Shown: positions 18,188 through 27,126 of the stretch, one piece after another
Numbering within the stretch: position 1 is the stretch's first letter
How the letters are laid out: each line of letters opens with the position of its first letter
NCBI RefSeq assembly: GCF_023217965.1
Contig: NZ_JALPSC010000001.1
Location: 1,054,001-1,118,000 of the forward strand
Direction of reading: 5' to 3'
DNA length: 64,000 nucleotides
Source of the DNA: Prevotella sp. E13-27
GTDB lineage: Bacteria; Bacteroidota; Bacteroidia; Bacteroidales; Bacteroidaceae
The notes under the pieces: generated by a model
Seen by the model: only the letters and a program-made list of their open reading frames with translations
Told to the model about the DNA's origin: nothing
Databases searched by the model: none
Program-made: the position numbers and the translations under genes

Positions 18188-20956
18188 TTAGTGGGCCTCT
18201 AACCAGTTCTGTCCGAAGCCTGAGTCTGCTATGAGGGGAACGCTGAGAGGGAAGGCTGCCTGCATCTCTTCCATCACGATGCGCTCCACCTGCTCTTTCT
18301 CTTCGGGATAGACTGAGAAGTTAAGTTCGTCGTGTACCTGCAGAATCATCTTTGAACGGATACCTTCCTTCTTGAAGCGTTCGAAGATGTGTATCATTGC
18401 AACTTTTATTATGTCGGCTGCCGTTCCCTGGATGGGGGCGTTGATGGCGTTGCGCTCAGCAAAGCCGCGAACGGTGGCGTTCTGAGAGTTGATGTCGGGC
18501 AGATAGCGACGACGACCGAAGAGGGTAGTGGCATAGCCTTTCTCTCGCACCATCTGTTTAGAACGTTCCATGTAGTCGTGTACCTGTGGGAAGGTCTCGA
18601 AATAGCCGTCAATGAGCTGTTTAGCCTCGTCGCGACTGATGTCAAGACGCTCTGCCAGTCCGAAGACGGTGATGCCGTAGATGATGCCGAAATTAGCGCG
18701 CTTAGACTTCGTTCGCTCGTCGCGGGTAACATCTTCTATAGGTTTCTTGTAGATGTTAGCAGCGGTGGCAGCGTGCAGGTCCTTGCCTTCACGGAAGACG
18801 CGCACCATGTTCTCGTCCTGCGACAGATGGGCCATCACACGCAGTTCTATCTGAGAGTAGTCAGCAGAGAAGAACAGACAGCCAGGCTCCGGCACGAAGG
18901 CTTTTCTTATCTCCTTGCCGTCCTCACCGCGGATAGGTATATTCTGGAGATTTGGATCGCTGCTCGATAGTCGTCCAGTGGCGGTGATGGTCTGGTTGAA
19001 CGATGTATGGATATGTCCTGTACGAGGGTTGATGAGCTTCGGAAGGGCATCGATATATGTGCCGATAAGCTTTTTTAAGCCTCTGTGTTCAAGTATGTCG
19101 GCTACTATCTCATGCTTGTTCTTCAACTGCATGAGCACCTCTTCTGAGGTCACATACTGGCCGGTCTTGGTTTTCTTTGCCTTCTCAACAATCTTCAGCT
19201 TGTCGAAGAGAATCTCGCCAACCTGCTTTGGGGAGGCTATGTTGAACGACTGTCCTGCCAGCTCGTAGATACGTCGCTCTATCTCATTCATTCGGTCTGT
19301 GAACGCCTTCGATGTCTCGTTGAGTGAGGCTGTGTCAAGGCATACACCGTTCATCTCCATCTCTGCCAGCACTGGCATGAGAGGCATCTCTATGTCGTAG
19401 AACAGACGCTCGCATTCGAGACGTTTCAGCTCTGGCTCCAGCTTCTCCTTCAACTGTAGTGTGATATCGGCATCCTCGCATGCATATTCATAGACCTCGC
19501 TTGGTTGTAGGTCGCGCATAGACCGCTGATTCTTTCCCTTCGGACCAATCAGTTCGTCAATGTGGACTGTCTGATAGTTGAGATAGACCTCAGCCATATA
19601 GTCCATGTTATGATGAAGCTCGGGCTGGATGAGGTAGTGGGCTATCATGGTGTCCCACATGGGTCCAGAGAGGTGAATGTTATAATTCCTTAAAACTTCT
19701 AAATCGTATTTAATGTTCTGTCCGACCTTCAAAATTTCAGGGTCTTCATACAACGGTTTAAAGATATTAACAATTCGCAACGCTTCTTCACGATTGGCAG
19801 GAATGGGAACATAAAATGCCTCGTGAGGTGTCACTGAGAAGCTCAAACCCACCAATTCGGCATCGATTGGAGAGGTAGAAGTGGTCTCTGTATCTAAACA
19901 GAGAATATTTTTTGTCTTGAAAATCGAAAAAATTTCAAGCATTTTCTCCTCAGTATCAATGAGTTGGTAATTATGAGCCACTGTTTTAACGCTCTCAAAA
20001 CTCGTGTTTTTTTCTTCAGTCTGGCTCTCGGCCGAGAAGAAATCAAAGAGAGAAAGCTCTCCGTTAGCAGGTTTTGGCTTCTTTTCAACTTTTTTAAGAA
20101 CTCTGTCTTTTAAGCTCTTAAACTCCAGTTCGGTGAAAATCTTGTCGAGTTTCTCTTCATCAGGATTCTGAAGCTTCAATGAGTCGAGTGTGATGTCTGT
20201 CGGCACATCGGTTTTTATCGTTGCGAGGTAGTAGCTCAACTTGATATCGTCAATATGACTCTCTACTTTTGTCTTCAGCGCGCCTTTCAGTTCACTGGTG
20301 CGCTGAAGGAGCTGTTCCACGGAACCGAATTCATTGATAAGTTTCACGGCGGTCTTTTCGCCTACGCCAGGACAACCGGGGAAGTTGTCGGCAGAGTCGC
20401 CCATGAGTGCCAGCAAATCGATGACTTGGGCTGTTTTTTCAATTCCGTACTTCTCACACACCTCGGCAGGGCCCATTGTTTCATAGCCTCCACCATGGCG
20501 AGGACGGAAGATCTTCACGTTATCACTGACAAGCTGTCCATAATCCTTGTCGGGGGTGAGCATGAAGACTTCAAGGTCTTTTTCGTCACTTAGCTTTGTT
20601 GCCAATGTGCCGATGACATCGTCAGCTTCAAAGCCATCGACCTGTATCACTGAGATTCGATAGGCTTCAAGCAACTCTTTGATGATGGGTATGGCACGAC
20701 GAATATCCTCTGGTGTTGCCTCACGTTGTGCCTTATATGCAGGGTAGGCCTCACTGCGGAATGTGGGGCCGTGAGGGTCGAAAGCTACGCCTATATGTGT
20801 GGGCTTCTCTTTTTCCAGCACTTCCTGCAGGGTGTTCACAAAACCTATAATGGCTGAGGTGTTCAAGCCCTTGGAGTTTATACGTGGGTTCTTTATGAAC
20901 GCATAGTAAGAACGGTAGATGAGCGCGTAGGCATCAAGAAGAAACAGTTTGTTCAT
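18188..20956 (-). CDS. polA: DNA polymerase I
   Basis: 922 residues from MNKLFLLDAYALIYRSYYAF. The 5'-3' exonuclease (FEN) domain occupies ~1-290, with the acidic metal site (VDGFEADDVIGTLA, LTPDKDYGQLV, GDSADNFPG). The 3'-5' proofreading domain (~340-520) keeps its acidic residues (LDTETTS, NIKYDLE, YACEDADIT), so proofreading should be active. The polymerase domain holds motif A (SADYSQIELRVMAH), motif B (KSKRANFGIIYGITVFGLAE) and motif C (LQVHDELNF). The role is Okazaki fragment maturation and excision repair. The start was chosen over an upstream ATG because conservation begins at MNKLFLLDAY. Transcribed divergently from the polyprenyl synthase. Confidence 0.98.
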   Translation of the reverse strand: MNKLFLLDAYALIYRSYYAFIKNPRINSKGLNTSAIIGFVNTLQEVLEKEKPTHIGVAFDPHGPTFRSEAYPAYKAQREATPEDIRRAIPIIKELLEAYRISVIQVDGFEADDVIGTLATKLSDEKDLEVFMLTPDKDYGQLVSDNVKIFRPRHGGGYETMGPAEVCEKYGIEKTAQVIDLLALMGDSADNFPGCPGVGEKTAVKLINEFGSVEQLLQRTSELKGALKTKVESHIDDIKLSYYLATIKTDVPTDITLDSLKLQNPDEEKLDKIFTELEFKSLKDRVLKKVEKKPKPANGELSLFDFFSAESQTEEKNTSFESVKTVAHNYQLIDTEEKMLEIFSIFKTKNILCLDTETTSTSPIDAELVGLSFSVTPHEAFYVPIPANREEALRIVNIFKPLYEDPEILKVGQNIKYDLEVLRNYNIHLSGPMWDTMIAHYLIQPELHHNMDYMAEVYLNYQTVHIDELIGPKGKNQRSMRDLQPSEVYEYACEDADITLQLKEKLEPELKRLECERLFYDIEMPLMPVLAEMEMNGVCLDTASLNETSKAFTDRMNEIERRIYELAGQSFNIASPKQVGEILFDKLKIVEKAKKTKTGQYVTSEEVLMQLKNKHEIVADILEHRGLKKLIGTYIDALPKLINPRTGHIHTSFNQTITATGRLSSSDPNLQNIPIRGEDGKEIRKAFVPEPGCLFFSADYSQIELRVMAHLSQDENMVRVFREGKDLHAATAANIYKKPIEDVTRDERTKSKRANFGIIYGITVFGLAERLDISRDEAKQLIDGYFETFPQVHDYMERSKQMVREKGYATTLFGRRRYLPDINSQNATVRGFAERNAINAPIQGTAADIIKVAMIHIFERFKKEGIRSKMILQVHDELNFSVYPEEKEQVERIVMEEMQAAFPLSVPLIADSGFGQNWLEAH

Positions 20957-21067
20957 TATCTTATTATTGTTTGTTTCGGGTGTGGTAAAGTACATTGTGA
21001 ATGTGCCCTACAATATAATTTTCGTGTAAAATTACTAAATTATTTCTCATATACCGAACTTTTTCAC

Positions 21068-21076
21068 TAATTTTGT
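21068..21076 (+). promoter_or_regulatory. -7 element of the polyprenyl synthase gene
   Basis: TAATTTTGT, 18 bp before the ATG; no convincing TTG at -33 in the AT-rich divergent region shared with polA. Confidence 0.4.
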
Positions 21077-21094
21077 CACAAATTTTATTTTGAC

Positions 21095-22072
21095 ATGGAT
21101 TACTTGCACCTTATCAAACAGCCTATTGAACAGGAATTGCTCGATTTCATCGAACTATTTAATTCGTCATTACAGCATGAGGATGGACTTCTTTCAAGTG
21201 CCCTTTCACACATTCGTCAGCGTGGTGGAAAGCGCATGCGTCCGATGCTCATACTTCTTATGGCAAAGAACTATGGTGAGGTGACACAAGTTTCACAGCA
21301 TGCTGCAGTAGGTCTTGAGTTGCTTCACACGGCATCTCTCGTTCACGATGATGTTGTTGATGAGAGTCAGGAGCGTCGCGGACAGGCAAGTGTGAACGCA
21401 TCCTATAACAATAAGGTAGCTGTTTTGGTTGGTGACTATATCCTTTCTACGGCTCTTCTCCATGTTGCTAAGACCGGTAATAAGCGTATAGTAGAATATC
21501 TGGCTGAGCTGGGTCGTACGCTTGCAGCAGGTGAGATTCTGCAACTGACAAACATCCGTAATCAGGAGATATCAGAAGAGGTTTATTACCAGATAATAAA
21601 GAATAAGACGGCAGCTCTTTTTGAGGCCTGCGCAGCTATTGGTGCCCTTTCCGCCGGTGCCGGTGAGGACGATGTGTTTAAGGCCGGTCAGTTTGGACAG
21701 GACCTGGGCATAATGTTCCAGATACGCGATGATATCTTTGATTATTATGACTCTCAGGAGATAGGTAAGCCAACAGGTGCCGACATGGCAGAAGGAAAGC
21801 TCACTCTTCCAGTTATCTACGCTCTGAATTCGAATAAGATGGACTCAATGATGAACCTCGCGCTGAAGGTTAAGCAGGGTGGGGTGAACGCAGATGAGAT
21901 TGCCGTTCTTGTGGAATTTTCAAAGAAGGCAGGAGGCATAGAATATGCTGAGCAGCGTATGCGCGACTATCATCGGCTCTGTCAGAAATATATTGATGAA
22001 AACGTGAAGGACAAGAGCATCAGTGATGCCTTGACTGCCTATATAGACTTTGTGATTGAAAGAAAGAGCTAA
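21095..22072 (+). CDS. Polyprenyl diphosphate synthase (all-trans)
   Basis: 325 residues of the trans-prenyltransferase family, close in organisation to IspB/heptaprenyl or octaprenyl diphosphate synthases that make the side chain of menaquinone. Visible are GGKRMRP, the first Asp-rich motif LVHDDVVDES (D-D-x-x-D type), the second Asp-rich motif FQIRDDIFDYY, and the GDYILSTAL segment. Chain length is set by residues just before the first motif, where bulky Leu-His are present but do not allow a safe prediction. Divergent from polA and followed by an 86-bp inverted repeat, so it is probably monocistronic. Confidence 0.92.
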   Translation: MDYLHLIKQPIEQELLDFIELFNSSLQHEDGLLSSALSHIRQRGGKRMRPMLILLMAKNYGEVTQVSQHAAVGLELLHTASLVHDDVVDESQERRGQASVNASYNNKVAVLVGDYILSTALLHVAKTGNKRIVEYLAELGRTLAAGEILQLTNIRNQEISEEVYYQIIKNKTAALFEACAAIGALSAGAGEDDVFKAGQFGQDLGIMFQIRDDIFDYYDSQEIGKPTGADMAEGKLTLPVIYALNSNKMDSMMNLALKVKQGGVNADEIAVLVEFSKKAGGIEYAEQRMRDYHRLCQKYIDENVKDKSISDALTAYIDFVIERKS

Positions 22073-22142
22073 TATCTAAACTTTCAAGCAAGATTTTGGG
22101 AAATAAAAGAGTATCTGTCAAAACACAAGATTTCTTTTAAGA

Positions 22143-22228
22143 ACAACGGATTTCACGGATTAAACGGATTTTCTAAGTTACTGATTATCAGTAGGGCTTA
22201 AATCCGTTTAATCCGTGAAATCCGTTGT
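22143..22228. repeat. 86-bp inverted-repeat element, copy 1
   Basis: Perfect 28-bp arms beginning ACAACGGATTTCACGGATTA surround a ~30-bp centre. Each arm is three 9-bp words ACGGATTnn. A second copy at 53789 is identical in length and differs at two adjacent bases. It lies between convergent genes and may also terminate transcription. Confidence 0.93.
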
Positions 22229-22260
22229 AGTAATTTTGAAACGTTCTCTTGTCTATAAAC

Positions 22261-22294
22261 ATCCCTCCCCTCTGGAGGGCTTGGGTGGGTTTTT
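22261..22294 (-). repeat. GC-rich palindromic repeat after deoC
   Basis: Reads TAAAAACCCACCC, AAGCCCTCC, AGAGGGGAGGG in the deoC direction; the leading TAA is the deoC stop, the same arrangement as at the MscS-like gene. Confidence 0.85.
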
Positions 22295-23225
22295 AGAAGA
22301 ATTTTACTTCTTCACCTACAACCTCGCTCAACAGCAGGTTTGCCAGACGACTGGTACCCATACGGAACCAGTGGTTGGTAAGCCATTTCTCGCCCAGAAC
22401 TTCTTTCACGATGGTGTACATGATGAGGGCGTCCATGACGCTGTTAAGACCACCGGCAGGCTTGAAACCAATCTGTATGCCTGTCTCATTGTAGTACTCC
22501 TTGATAGCCTGACACATCACATAGGCAGCCTCTGGTGTAGCAGCAGGCTCGAGCTTTCCTGTAGATGTCTTGATATAGTCGGCACCGGCATACATTGAGA
22601 GAATAGAGGCAATCTTGATGTTCTTTGCGGTCTTCAGACAGCCTGTCTCAAGGATGACCTTCATGTCATGCTCACCGCATGCTTCTTTCTGCTGCTGAAT
22701 CTCATCTACAACGGTCTCGTAGTCGCCTTCAAGCATAGAACCTACAGGCAGCACGATGTCAATCTCTGTGGCACCGTCCTTAATGGCGAGCTGTGTCTCG
22801 ATGGTCTTTACCTCAATGAGGCTCTGGCTGCTGGGGAACGAACCGCTGACGCAAGCAACCTCTACACCTTCTACCTCGAGGGTCTCGCTAACGGTCTTAG
22901 CGAAGCGAGGATAGACGCAGATTGTTGCCACGTGGGGCAGGGTGGGGTAAGCCTCTTCAAACTGGTTCACCTTCTCTGTGAAGGCCATAACAGAGGTCTC
23001 AGAGTCAGTGGTCTTCAGGGTGGTGAGCTCAACACTTCCCAACAGGAATTTCTTTACCTCTGGTGTATCGTTCTCATGTACTTTCTCTGCAATGATTTTC
23101 TTAACTGCTTCCTTCACTTCCTCGTCAGTGATGTCGAGGTTATACTTCTTCAGAGCCTCTTCAATGCGGCTCGTTGGCTGTGCATGATTGTGCTCATGCT
23201 CGTGATCATGATGATGTTCGCTCAT
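22293..23225 (-). CDS. deoC: Deoxyribose-phosphate aldolase
   Basis: Cleaves 2-deoxyribose-5-phosphate to glyceraldehyde-3-phosphate and acetaldehyde in deoxynucleoside breakdown. The 310-residue TIM barrel shows the Schiff-base lysine in ADYIKTSTGK and the second active-site lysine in IGFKPAGG; EIDIVLPVG is the conserved strand after the N-terminal third. The N-terminus has an unusual His-rich run (EHHHDHEHEHNHAQ), likely metal-binding or a spacer and not part of the barrel. Last gene of the mnmG-apt-uvrC-dtd-mazG block in the same direction, but separated from mazG by 115 bp. Confidence 0.95.
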   Translation of the reverse strand: MSEHHHDHEHEHNHAQPTSRIEEALKKYNLDITDEEVKEAVKKIIAEKVHENDTPEVKKFLLGSVELTTLKTTDSETSVMAFTEKVNQFEEAYPTLPHVATICVYPRFAKTVSETLEVEGVEVACVSGSFPSSQSLIEVKTIETQLAIKDGATEIDIVLPVGSMLEGDYETVVDEIQQQKEACGEHDMKVILETGCLKTAKNIKIASILSMYAGADYIKTSTGKLEPAATPEAAYVMCQAIKEYYNETGIQIGFKPAGGLNSVMDALIMYTIVKEVLGEKWLTNHWFRMGTSRLANLLLSEVVGEEVKFF

Positions 23226-23340
23226 AGTAAATGATTTTTTATTATATCAAGAATTAGAGAATTGGAGAATTCTTTTTTCTGGAATTATTTGAATTTGAGA
23301 CTCGACCTGTGGTCGAAATATTAGCTTATATTTTGTATTT

Positions 23341-23688
23341 TTATTCTTTGAGTTTGGGGTTATTATGATGTCTGTCTTTATCGCGAGAGGTTTTCTTTTC
23401 TATCGATTTCTGAAGCTCTTCGGTGAGGTCTATTCCAGTTTGGTTTGCCAGGCAGAGGAGCACCCAAAGAACGTCGGCCATCTCGTCGCCTAACGCTGCC
23501 TTGCCATTATCCTTTGCACGCTCGTCGGTGGCTTTCCACGACTGTTCGCCATAGCGACAGGCAATGATCTTTGCCAGCTCGCCCACCTCCTCTGTGAGAA
23601 CGGCCATGTTGGTCAGTTCAGAGAAGTAGCGCACACCATATTCGTGTATCCACTGGTCAACAGTCTGTTGTGCTTCCTGTATTGTCAT
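23341..23688 (-). CDS. MazG-like nucleotide pyrophosphohydrolase
   Basis: 115 residues of the all-alpha MazG/MazG-like family, which hydrolyses (d)NTPs to monophosphates, probably as house-cleaning. The metal-binding pattern is clear: LTEEVGELAK (ExxE) and LGDEMADVLWVL (ExxD). The C-terminus is short, charged and probably disordered. It overlaps the preceding membrane-protein gene by 4 bp (ATGA), so the two are translationally coupled. Confidence 0.9.
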   Translation of the reverse strand: MTIQEAQQTVDQWIHEYGVRYFSELTNMAVLTEEVGELAKIIACRYGEQSWKATDERAKDNGKAALGDEMADVLWVLLCLANQTGIDLTEELQKSIEKKTSRDKDRHHNNPKLKE

Positions 23689-23933
23689 CGGTTCAATAAT
23701 AGTACTATGAATAACGTTACTGTGCAGACAAGCATGATGATGATGTTTTGGGTATTATCTCGTCGGTAAGCCTCCCAGTGGAATGCCTTATAGATGACTT
23801 CTGTTACCCATATTGCTATGCCAATCAGGATAACCCATGTAGCCCATGATGGTTTCCCTACGACGTAGAGAATAACACCAATCATCATAAGAATCATGCT
23901 CGATACTTCTATCTCTCTTAGATATTTCTTCAT
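23685..23933 (-). CDS. Small membrane protein, three predicted TM helices
   Basis: 82 residues with hydrophobic segments at about 12-26 (MILMMIGVILYVVG), 31-48 (WVILIGIAIWVTEVIY) and 63-80 (IIIMLVCTVTLFIVLLL). I do not recognise a named family. The ATGA overlap with mazG and its position in the dtd-mazG stretch support it being real and co-expressed; no function is inferred. Confidence 0.75.
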   Translation of the reverse strand: MKKYLREIEVSSMILMMIGVILYVVGKPSWATWVILIGIAIWVTEVIYKAFHWEAYRRDNTQNIIIMLVCTVTLFIVLLLNR

Positions 23934-23954
23934 TACCGTTATTTATCTAATTTA

Positions 23955-23990
23955 ATCCCACTCCCTTGGGGAGGGGTTAGGGGTGGGCTT
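23955..23990 (-). repeat. GC-rich palindromic repeat after dtd
   Basis: In the dtd direction: AAGCCCACCCCTAACCCC, TCCCCAAGGGAGTGGGATT. It starts at the last base of the dtd stop codon. Confidence 0.85.
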
Positions 23991-24442
23991 CATTCTTTGT
24001 TCTTAGTATCCATGCATATTGTTACTGGACCGTCATTGATCAAGGCGACCTTCATGTCAGCTCCGAAGATGCCAGTTGCAACAGTGCGTCCCATCTCTTC
24101 ACTCAAACGACCGCAAAAGAGCTCGTATAAGGGCACGGAAATCTCGTGACGGGCTGCTCTAAGCCAAGAGGGACGATTACCCTTCTTGTAGCTTGCAAAT
24201 AGCGTGAATTGGCTAACGACGAGGCAGTCACCGCCCACATCCATTATGCTTCTGTTCATCACGCCATTTTCATCGTCGAAAACACGCAGGTTAACTATCT
24301 TTTTCACCAGCCACTCCACGTCGTCTTGATTGTCCTCTTCACATACGCCCAAGAGTATCATATAGCCATTGCCGATGCTGCCATGTACGTTGCCGTCAAT
24401 GGTCACAGATGCTTCTGTTACGCGTTGAATTACAGCTCTCAT
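23990..24442 (-). CDS. dtd: D-aminoacyl-tRNA deacylase
   Basis: Removes D-amino acids (and Gly from tRNA-Ala) from mischarged tRNAs. The 150-residue protein matches family length and shows the two active-site motifs: SQFTLFA (about residues 77-83) and the Gly-cisPro motif NDGPVTI (about 136-142). Starts [15 protein letters not shown], the canonical beginning. Upstream it has its own promoter despite lying in the uvrC-mazG block. Confidence 0.97.
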   Translation of the reverse strand: MRAVIQRVTEASVTIDGNVHGSIGNGYMILLGVCEEDNQDDVEWLVKKIVNLRVFDDENGVMNRSIMDVGGDCLVVSQFTLFASYKKGNRPSWLRAARHEISVPLYELFCGRLSEEMGRTVATGIFGADMKVALINDGPVTICMDTKNKE

Positions 24443-24487
24443 ATAGTCTTGTAAACTGGGATTATCTTATGGATTTTTACTTGTTTT

Positions 24488-24519
24488 GGCAAAGATAGTT
24501 ATTTTTATTGTTTTCGCAA
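24488..24519 (-). promoter_or_regulatory. dtd promoter
   Basis: Minus strand: TTG (24517-24519), 19-bp spacer, TATCTTTGCC (24488-24497); about 46 bp before the dtd ATG. Confidence 0.65.
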
Positions 24520-24539
24520 AACTATTTATGTGTTTTTGA

Positions 24540-26399
24540 CTATTTTGCTTCTCTTTCTTTTGACTCTAGTCCTTTATCGGTGTGGAAATAATCATAGATT
24601 ATCTGTGCTTTAGAAGCTCCTAAGACATCTGTAAGTGCCTGTATATCAGCCTCTTTTATGCGCTTAACACTCTTAAGTTTATTGAGAAGGAGTTCTTTCG
24701 TCTTTGGACCAATGCCATGTATATCGTCAAGTTCTGAGTGTAATGCATGTTTTGAGCGCTTGTCACGGTGGAAAGTGATGGCAAAACGATGCACCTCGTC
24801 CTGTAGTTGGGTGAGCACATGGAATAGCTCTGACTCCACTTTCAGCTGTATGGTGCGGGGAGGAAATCCATACAATAGTTCGTTAGTACGATGCTTGTCG
24901 TTTTTGGCAAGACCGGCTATAGGAATGTTGATGTTCAGTTCGTCCTGTATAACCTCACGAATGACTTCCATCTGCCCTTTACCACCATCGGCAACGATGA
25001 GGTCGGGTAGGGGTTGCTGTTCCTCAATGAGTCGCTCATAACGACGGCGTACAACCTCTTTCATCGATGCATAGTCGTCTGGTCCAACAACTGTCTTTAT
25101 GTTGTAATGCTTGTAGTCTTTCTTTGAAGGCTTCATCTTTTTGAACACCACACAAGCTGCGACAGCATCCGTTCCTGAAATGTTGGAGTTGTCAAAGCAC
25201 TCTATCTGATATGGCATCTTTGGTAGCCCAAGCTTCTCCTGAAGCTCTTTCATCAGACGTACTTGTTTCTGTTCAGGATTGAGCTTCTCAGCTTGTTTCA
25301 AACGGTCAAACTTATATTGTTTTCCGTTCATCTCTGAGAGCTCTAACAGCGTCTTTTTATCGCCTTGTTTAGGTATGGTGAATCTTACTCCCTCAAGCTC
25401 CATCTCTGGGTCAAAAGGCACTATAATCTCCTTTGAATTGCTCTTGAAACGCTCACGCATCTCTACTATTCCTAGCTGCAGAAGTTCCTTTTCATTCTCG
25501 GCAAGACGCTTCTTGAACTCAAAGGTAAACGACTGGTTTATGCTGCCATTCGACACATGCAGATAGTTTATGAAAGCCGTATTCTCGTCGTTGGTTATAG
25601 TGAATATGTCAACGTCTGTTATGGTGTGCGAGACCACTTCACTACGTGCAACAAACGAGTCGAGAGCCACGAATTTCTTCTTAAGTTCCTCGGCTTCTTC
25701 AAAGCGAAGATCTTCTGCGAGGGCCATCATTTCCGCTTTCATGTCACGCAAAATCTGTCGAGTGTTTCCTTTTAGAATCTCACGTGCCTGAGCAATGTTT
25801 TTTTGATAGTCTTCGTAGCTCTGTTTGTTGACGCAAGGTCCGTAGCAGTTCTTGATGTGATACTCCAAACAAACCTGATATTTGCCGCTTTCAATGCCCT
25901 CTTTTGTCATTGGCTGACGACATTTTCGCGGCTTATAGAGGTCGTTTATCAATTCAAGAATGGCATACATCGTGCCTATATGACTATATGGCCCATAGTA
26001 TGTACCCCATTTTTTATTTATGTTTCTTGTCTTGAAAATACGAGGAAGATATTCGTTGGTGATACAGATGGAAGGGTAGGTCTTACCGTCTTTAAGTAAG
26101 ACATTGTATCGAGGGTTGTATTTCTTTATCAACGAATTTTCGAGTAGCAAGGCGTCCTCTTCGGTGTTTACGACCGTATAGCTAATGTCCCATATCTTTG
26201 ACACCAGCACTTTAGTTTTGAATCGGTCAACCTCCGTGTGAAAATATGAAGACACACGAGACTTAAGGTTCTTTGCCTTTCCTACGTATATTATCTCGTG
26301 TTTATCGTCATAGTATTGATAGCTGCCTGGCTTTTCAGGCAGACGACTTACAATACTTTTTAGATAAGCCAAGCGCTTCTCGTTTTCTTCCTTTGTCAT
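24540..26399 (-). CDS. uvrC: Excinuclease ABC subunit C
   Basis: Makes the dual incisions in nucleotide excision repair. 619 residues in the canonical order: GIY-YIG nuclease for the 3' cut (PGSYQYYDDKHEIIYVGKAKN), a Cys-containing segment (CRQP, YHIKNCYGPC), the UVR domain for UvrB contact (ALAEDLRFEEAEELKKKF), the RNase H-like nuclease for the 5' cut (IECFDNSNISG), and the helix-hairpin-helix region (DIHGIGPKTKELLLNKL). Starts at MTKEENEKRLAYLKS. The upstream gap carries a parS site. Confidence 0.98.
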   Translation of the reverse strand: MTKEENEKRLAYLKSIVSRLPEKPGSYQYYDDKHEIIYVGKAKNLKSRVSSYFHTEVDRFKTKVLVSKIWDISYTVVNTEEDALLLENSLIKKYNPRYNVLLKDGKTYPSICITNEYLPRIFKTRNINKKWGTYYGPYSHIGTMYAILELINDLYKPRKCRQPMTKEGIESGKYQVCLEYHIKNCYGPCVNKQSYEDYQKNIAQAREILKGNTRQILRDMKAEMMALAEDLRFEEAEELKKKFVALDSFVARSEVVSHTITDVDIFTITNDENTAFINYLHVSNGSINQSFTFEFKKRLAENEKELLQLGIVEMRERFKSNSKEIIVPFDPEMELEGVRFTIPKQGDKKTLLELSEMNGKQYKFDRLKQAEKLNPEQKQVRLMKELQEKLGLPKMPYQIECFDNSNISGTDAVAACVVFKKMKPSKKDYKHYNIKTVVGPDDYASMKEVVRRRYERLIEEQQPLPDLIVADGGKGQMEVIREVIQDELNINIPIAGLAKNDKHRTNELLYGFPPRTIQLKVESELFHVLTQLQDEVHRFAITFHRDKRSKHALHSELDDIHGIGPKTKELLLNKLKSVKRIKEADIQALTDVLGASKAQIIYDYFHTDKGLESKEREAK

Positions 26400-26408
26400 C
26401 TTGCTTTT

Positions 26409-26422
26409 GTTTCACGTGAAAC
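26409..26422. promoter_or_regulatory. parS (ParB-binding) site 1
   Basis: Perfect 14-bp palindrome GTTTCACGTGAAAC; with flanks it matches 15 of 16 bases of the general parS consensus TGTTTCACGTGAAACA. Located between uvrC and apt. Confidence 0.85.
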
Positions 26423-26435
26423 TTTTCAACACAAA

Positions 26436-26463
26436 ACCCCTCTCTTTTTAAGGGAGGGGTAGG
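26436..26463 (-). repeat. GC-rich palindromic repeat after apt
   Basis: A diverged copy (CCCTACCCCTCCC, TTAAAAAGAGAGGGG in the apt direction) a few bases after the apt stop. Confidence 0.7.
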
Positions 26464-26466
26464 GAA

Positions 26467-26994
26467 TTATATCTTCAAAAGTGTTGTCAGCTCGATTCCT
26501 TCGAACAGATCACGACCATGAAGTCCTTCGTCAGTAATTTCTATAATAAAGTTCATCATTACCTTCTTTGGCTTGAAGTGCTGTACGAGGTTATATGCAG
26601 CTTTTGCGGTTCCACCGGTAGCAAGCAAATCGTCATGTATTAAAACAACATCATCGTTGTCGATGGAATCGAGATGCATCTCAATTGTATCTACTCCATA
26701 CTCCTTTGAGAATGATTCTTTGATGACTGCATAAGGAAGCTTTCCTGGTTTGCGTGCGAGAACAACTCCACAACCTAGTCTGCCAGCCAATGCACTTGCC
26801 ATTACAAATCCTCTACTCTCGATTCCAACGATTTTTGTTATGCCCTTGTCCTTATAAAGCTCATACAATTCATCGAGCATAATTTGCATACATTCACCAC
26901 TCTTGTAAAGTGTTGTTACGTCGCGGAAGTTAATTCCCTTTTTCGGAAAATCTGGTATACAACGCAGATTATCCATTAATACTTTGTTATTCAT
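26467..26994 (-). CDS. apt: Adenine phosphoribosyltransferase
   Basis: Salvages adenine to AMP using PRPP. 175 residues with the PRPP-binding loop VVLIHDDLLATGGTAKA near residue 120, the IVGIESRGFVMA segment (~57) and the RKPGKLP loop (~81). The C-terminal half (FIIEITDEGLHGRDLFEG) is normal for APT. It sits between two parS sites in the conserved mnmG-apt-uvrC order. Confidence 0.97.
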   Translation of the reverse strand: MNNKVLMDNLRCIPDFPKKGINFRDVTTLYKSGECMQIMLDELYELYKDKGITKIVGIESRGFVMASALAGRLGCGVVLARKPGKLPYAVIKESFSKEYGVDTIEMHLDSIDNDDVVLIHDDLLATGGTAKAAYNLVQHFKPKKVMMNFIIEITDEGLHGRDLFEGIELTTLLKI

Positions 26995-27027
26995 ATTTAT
27001 TATTTTATGTTGTTAAACACTCAAAAA

Positions 27028-27041
27028 GTTTCACGTGAAAC
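27028..27041. promoter_or_regulatory. parS (ParB-binding) site 2
   Basis: The same perfect palindrome GTTTCACGTGAAAC, also 15 of 16 to consensus, 619 bp from site 1, between apt and mnmG. Confidence 0.85.
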
Positions 27042-27063
27042 AACCATGAATTGTTTCTTATAA

Positions 27064-27126
27064 CTCTCAATTCTCACCTCTCAATTCTCACCTCTCAATT
27101 CTCACCTCTCAATTCTCACCTCTCTC
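27064..27126. repeat. Heptamer array at the mnmG stop
   Basis: Nine 7-bp units alternating CTCTCAA and TTCTCAC in perfect register (effectively a 14-bp repeat). The last unit runs into the mnmG stop codon. Confidence 0.92.
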
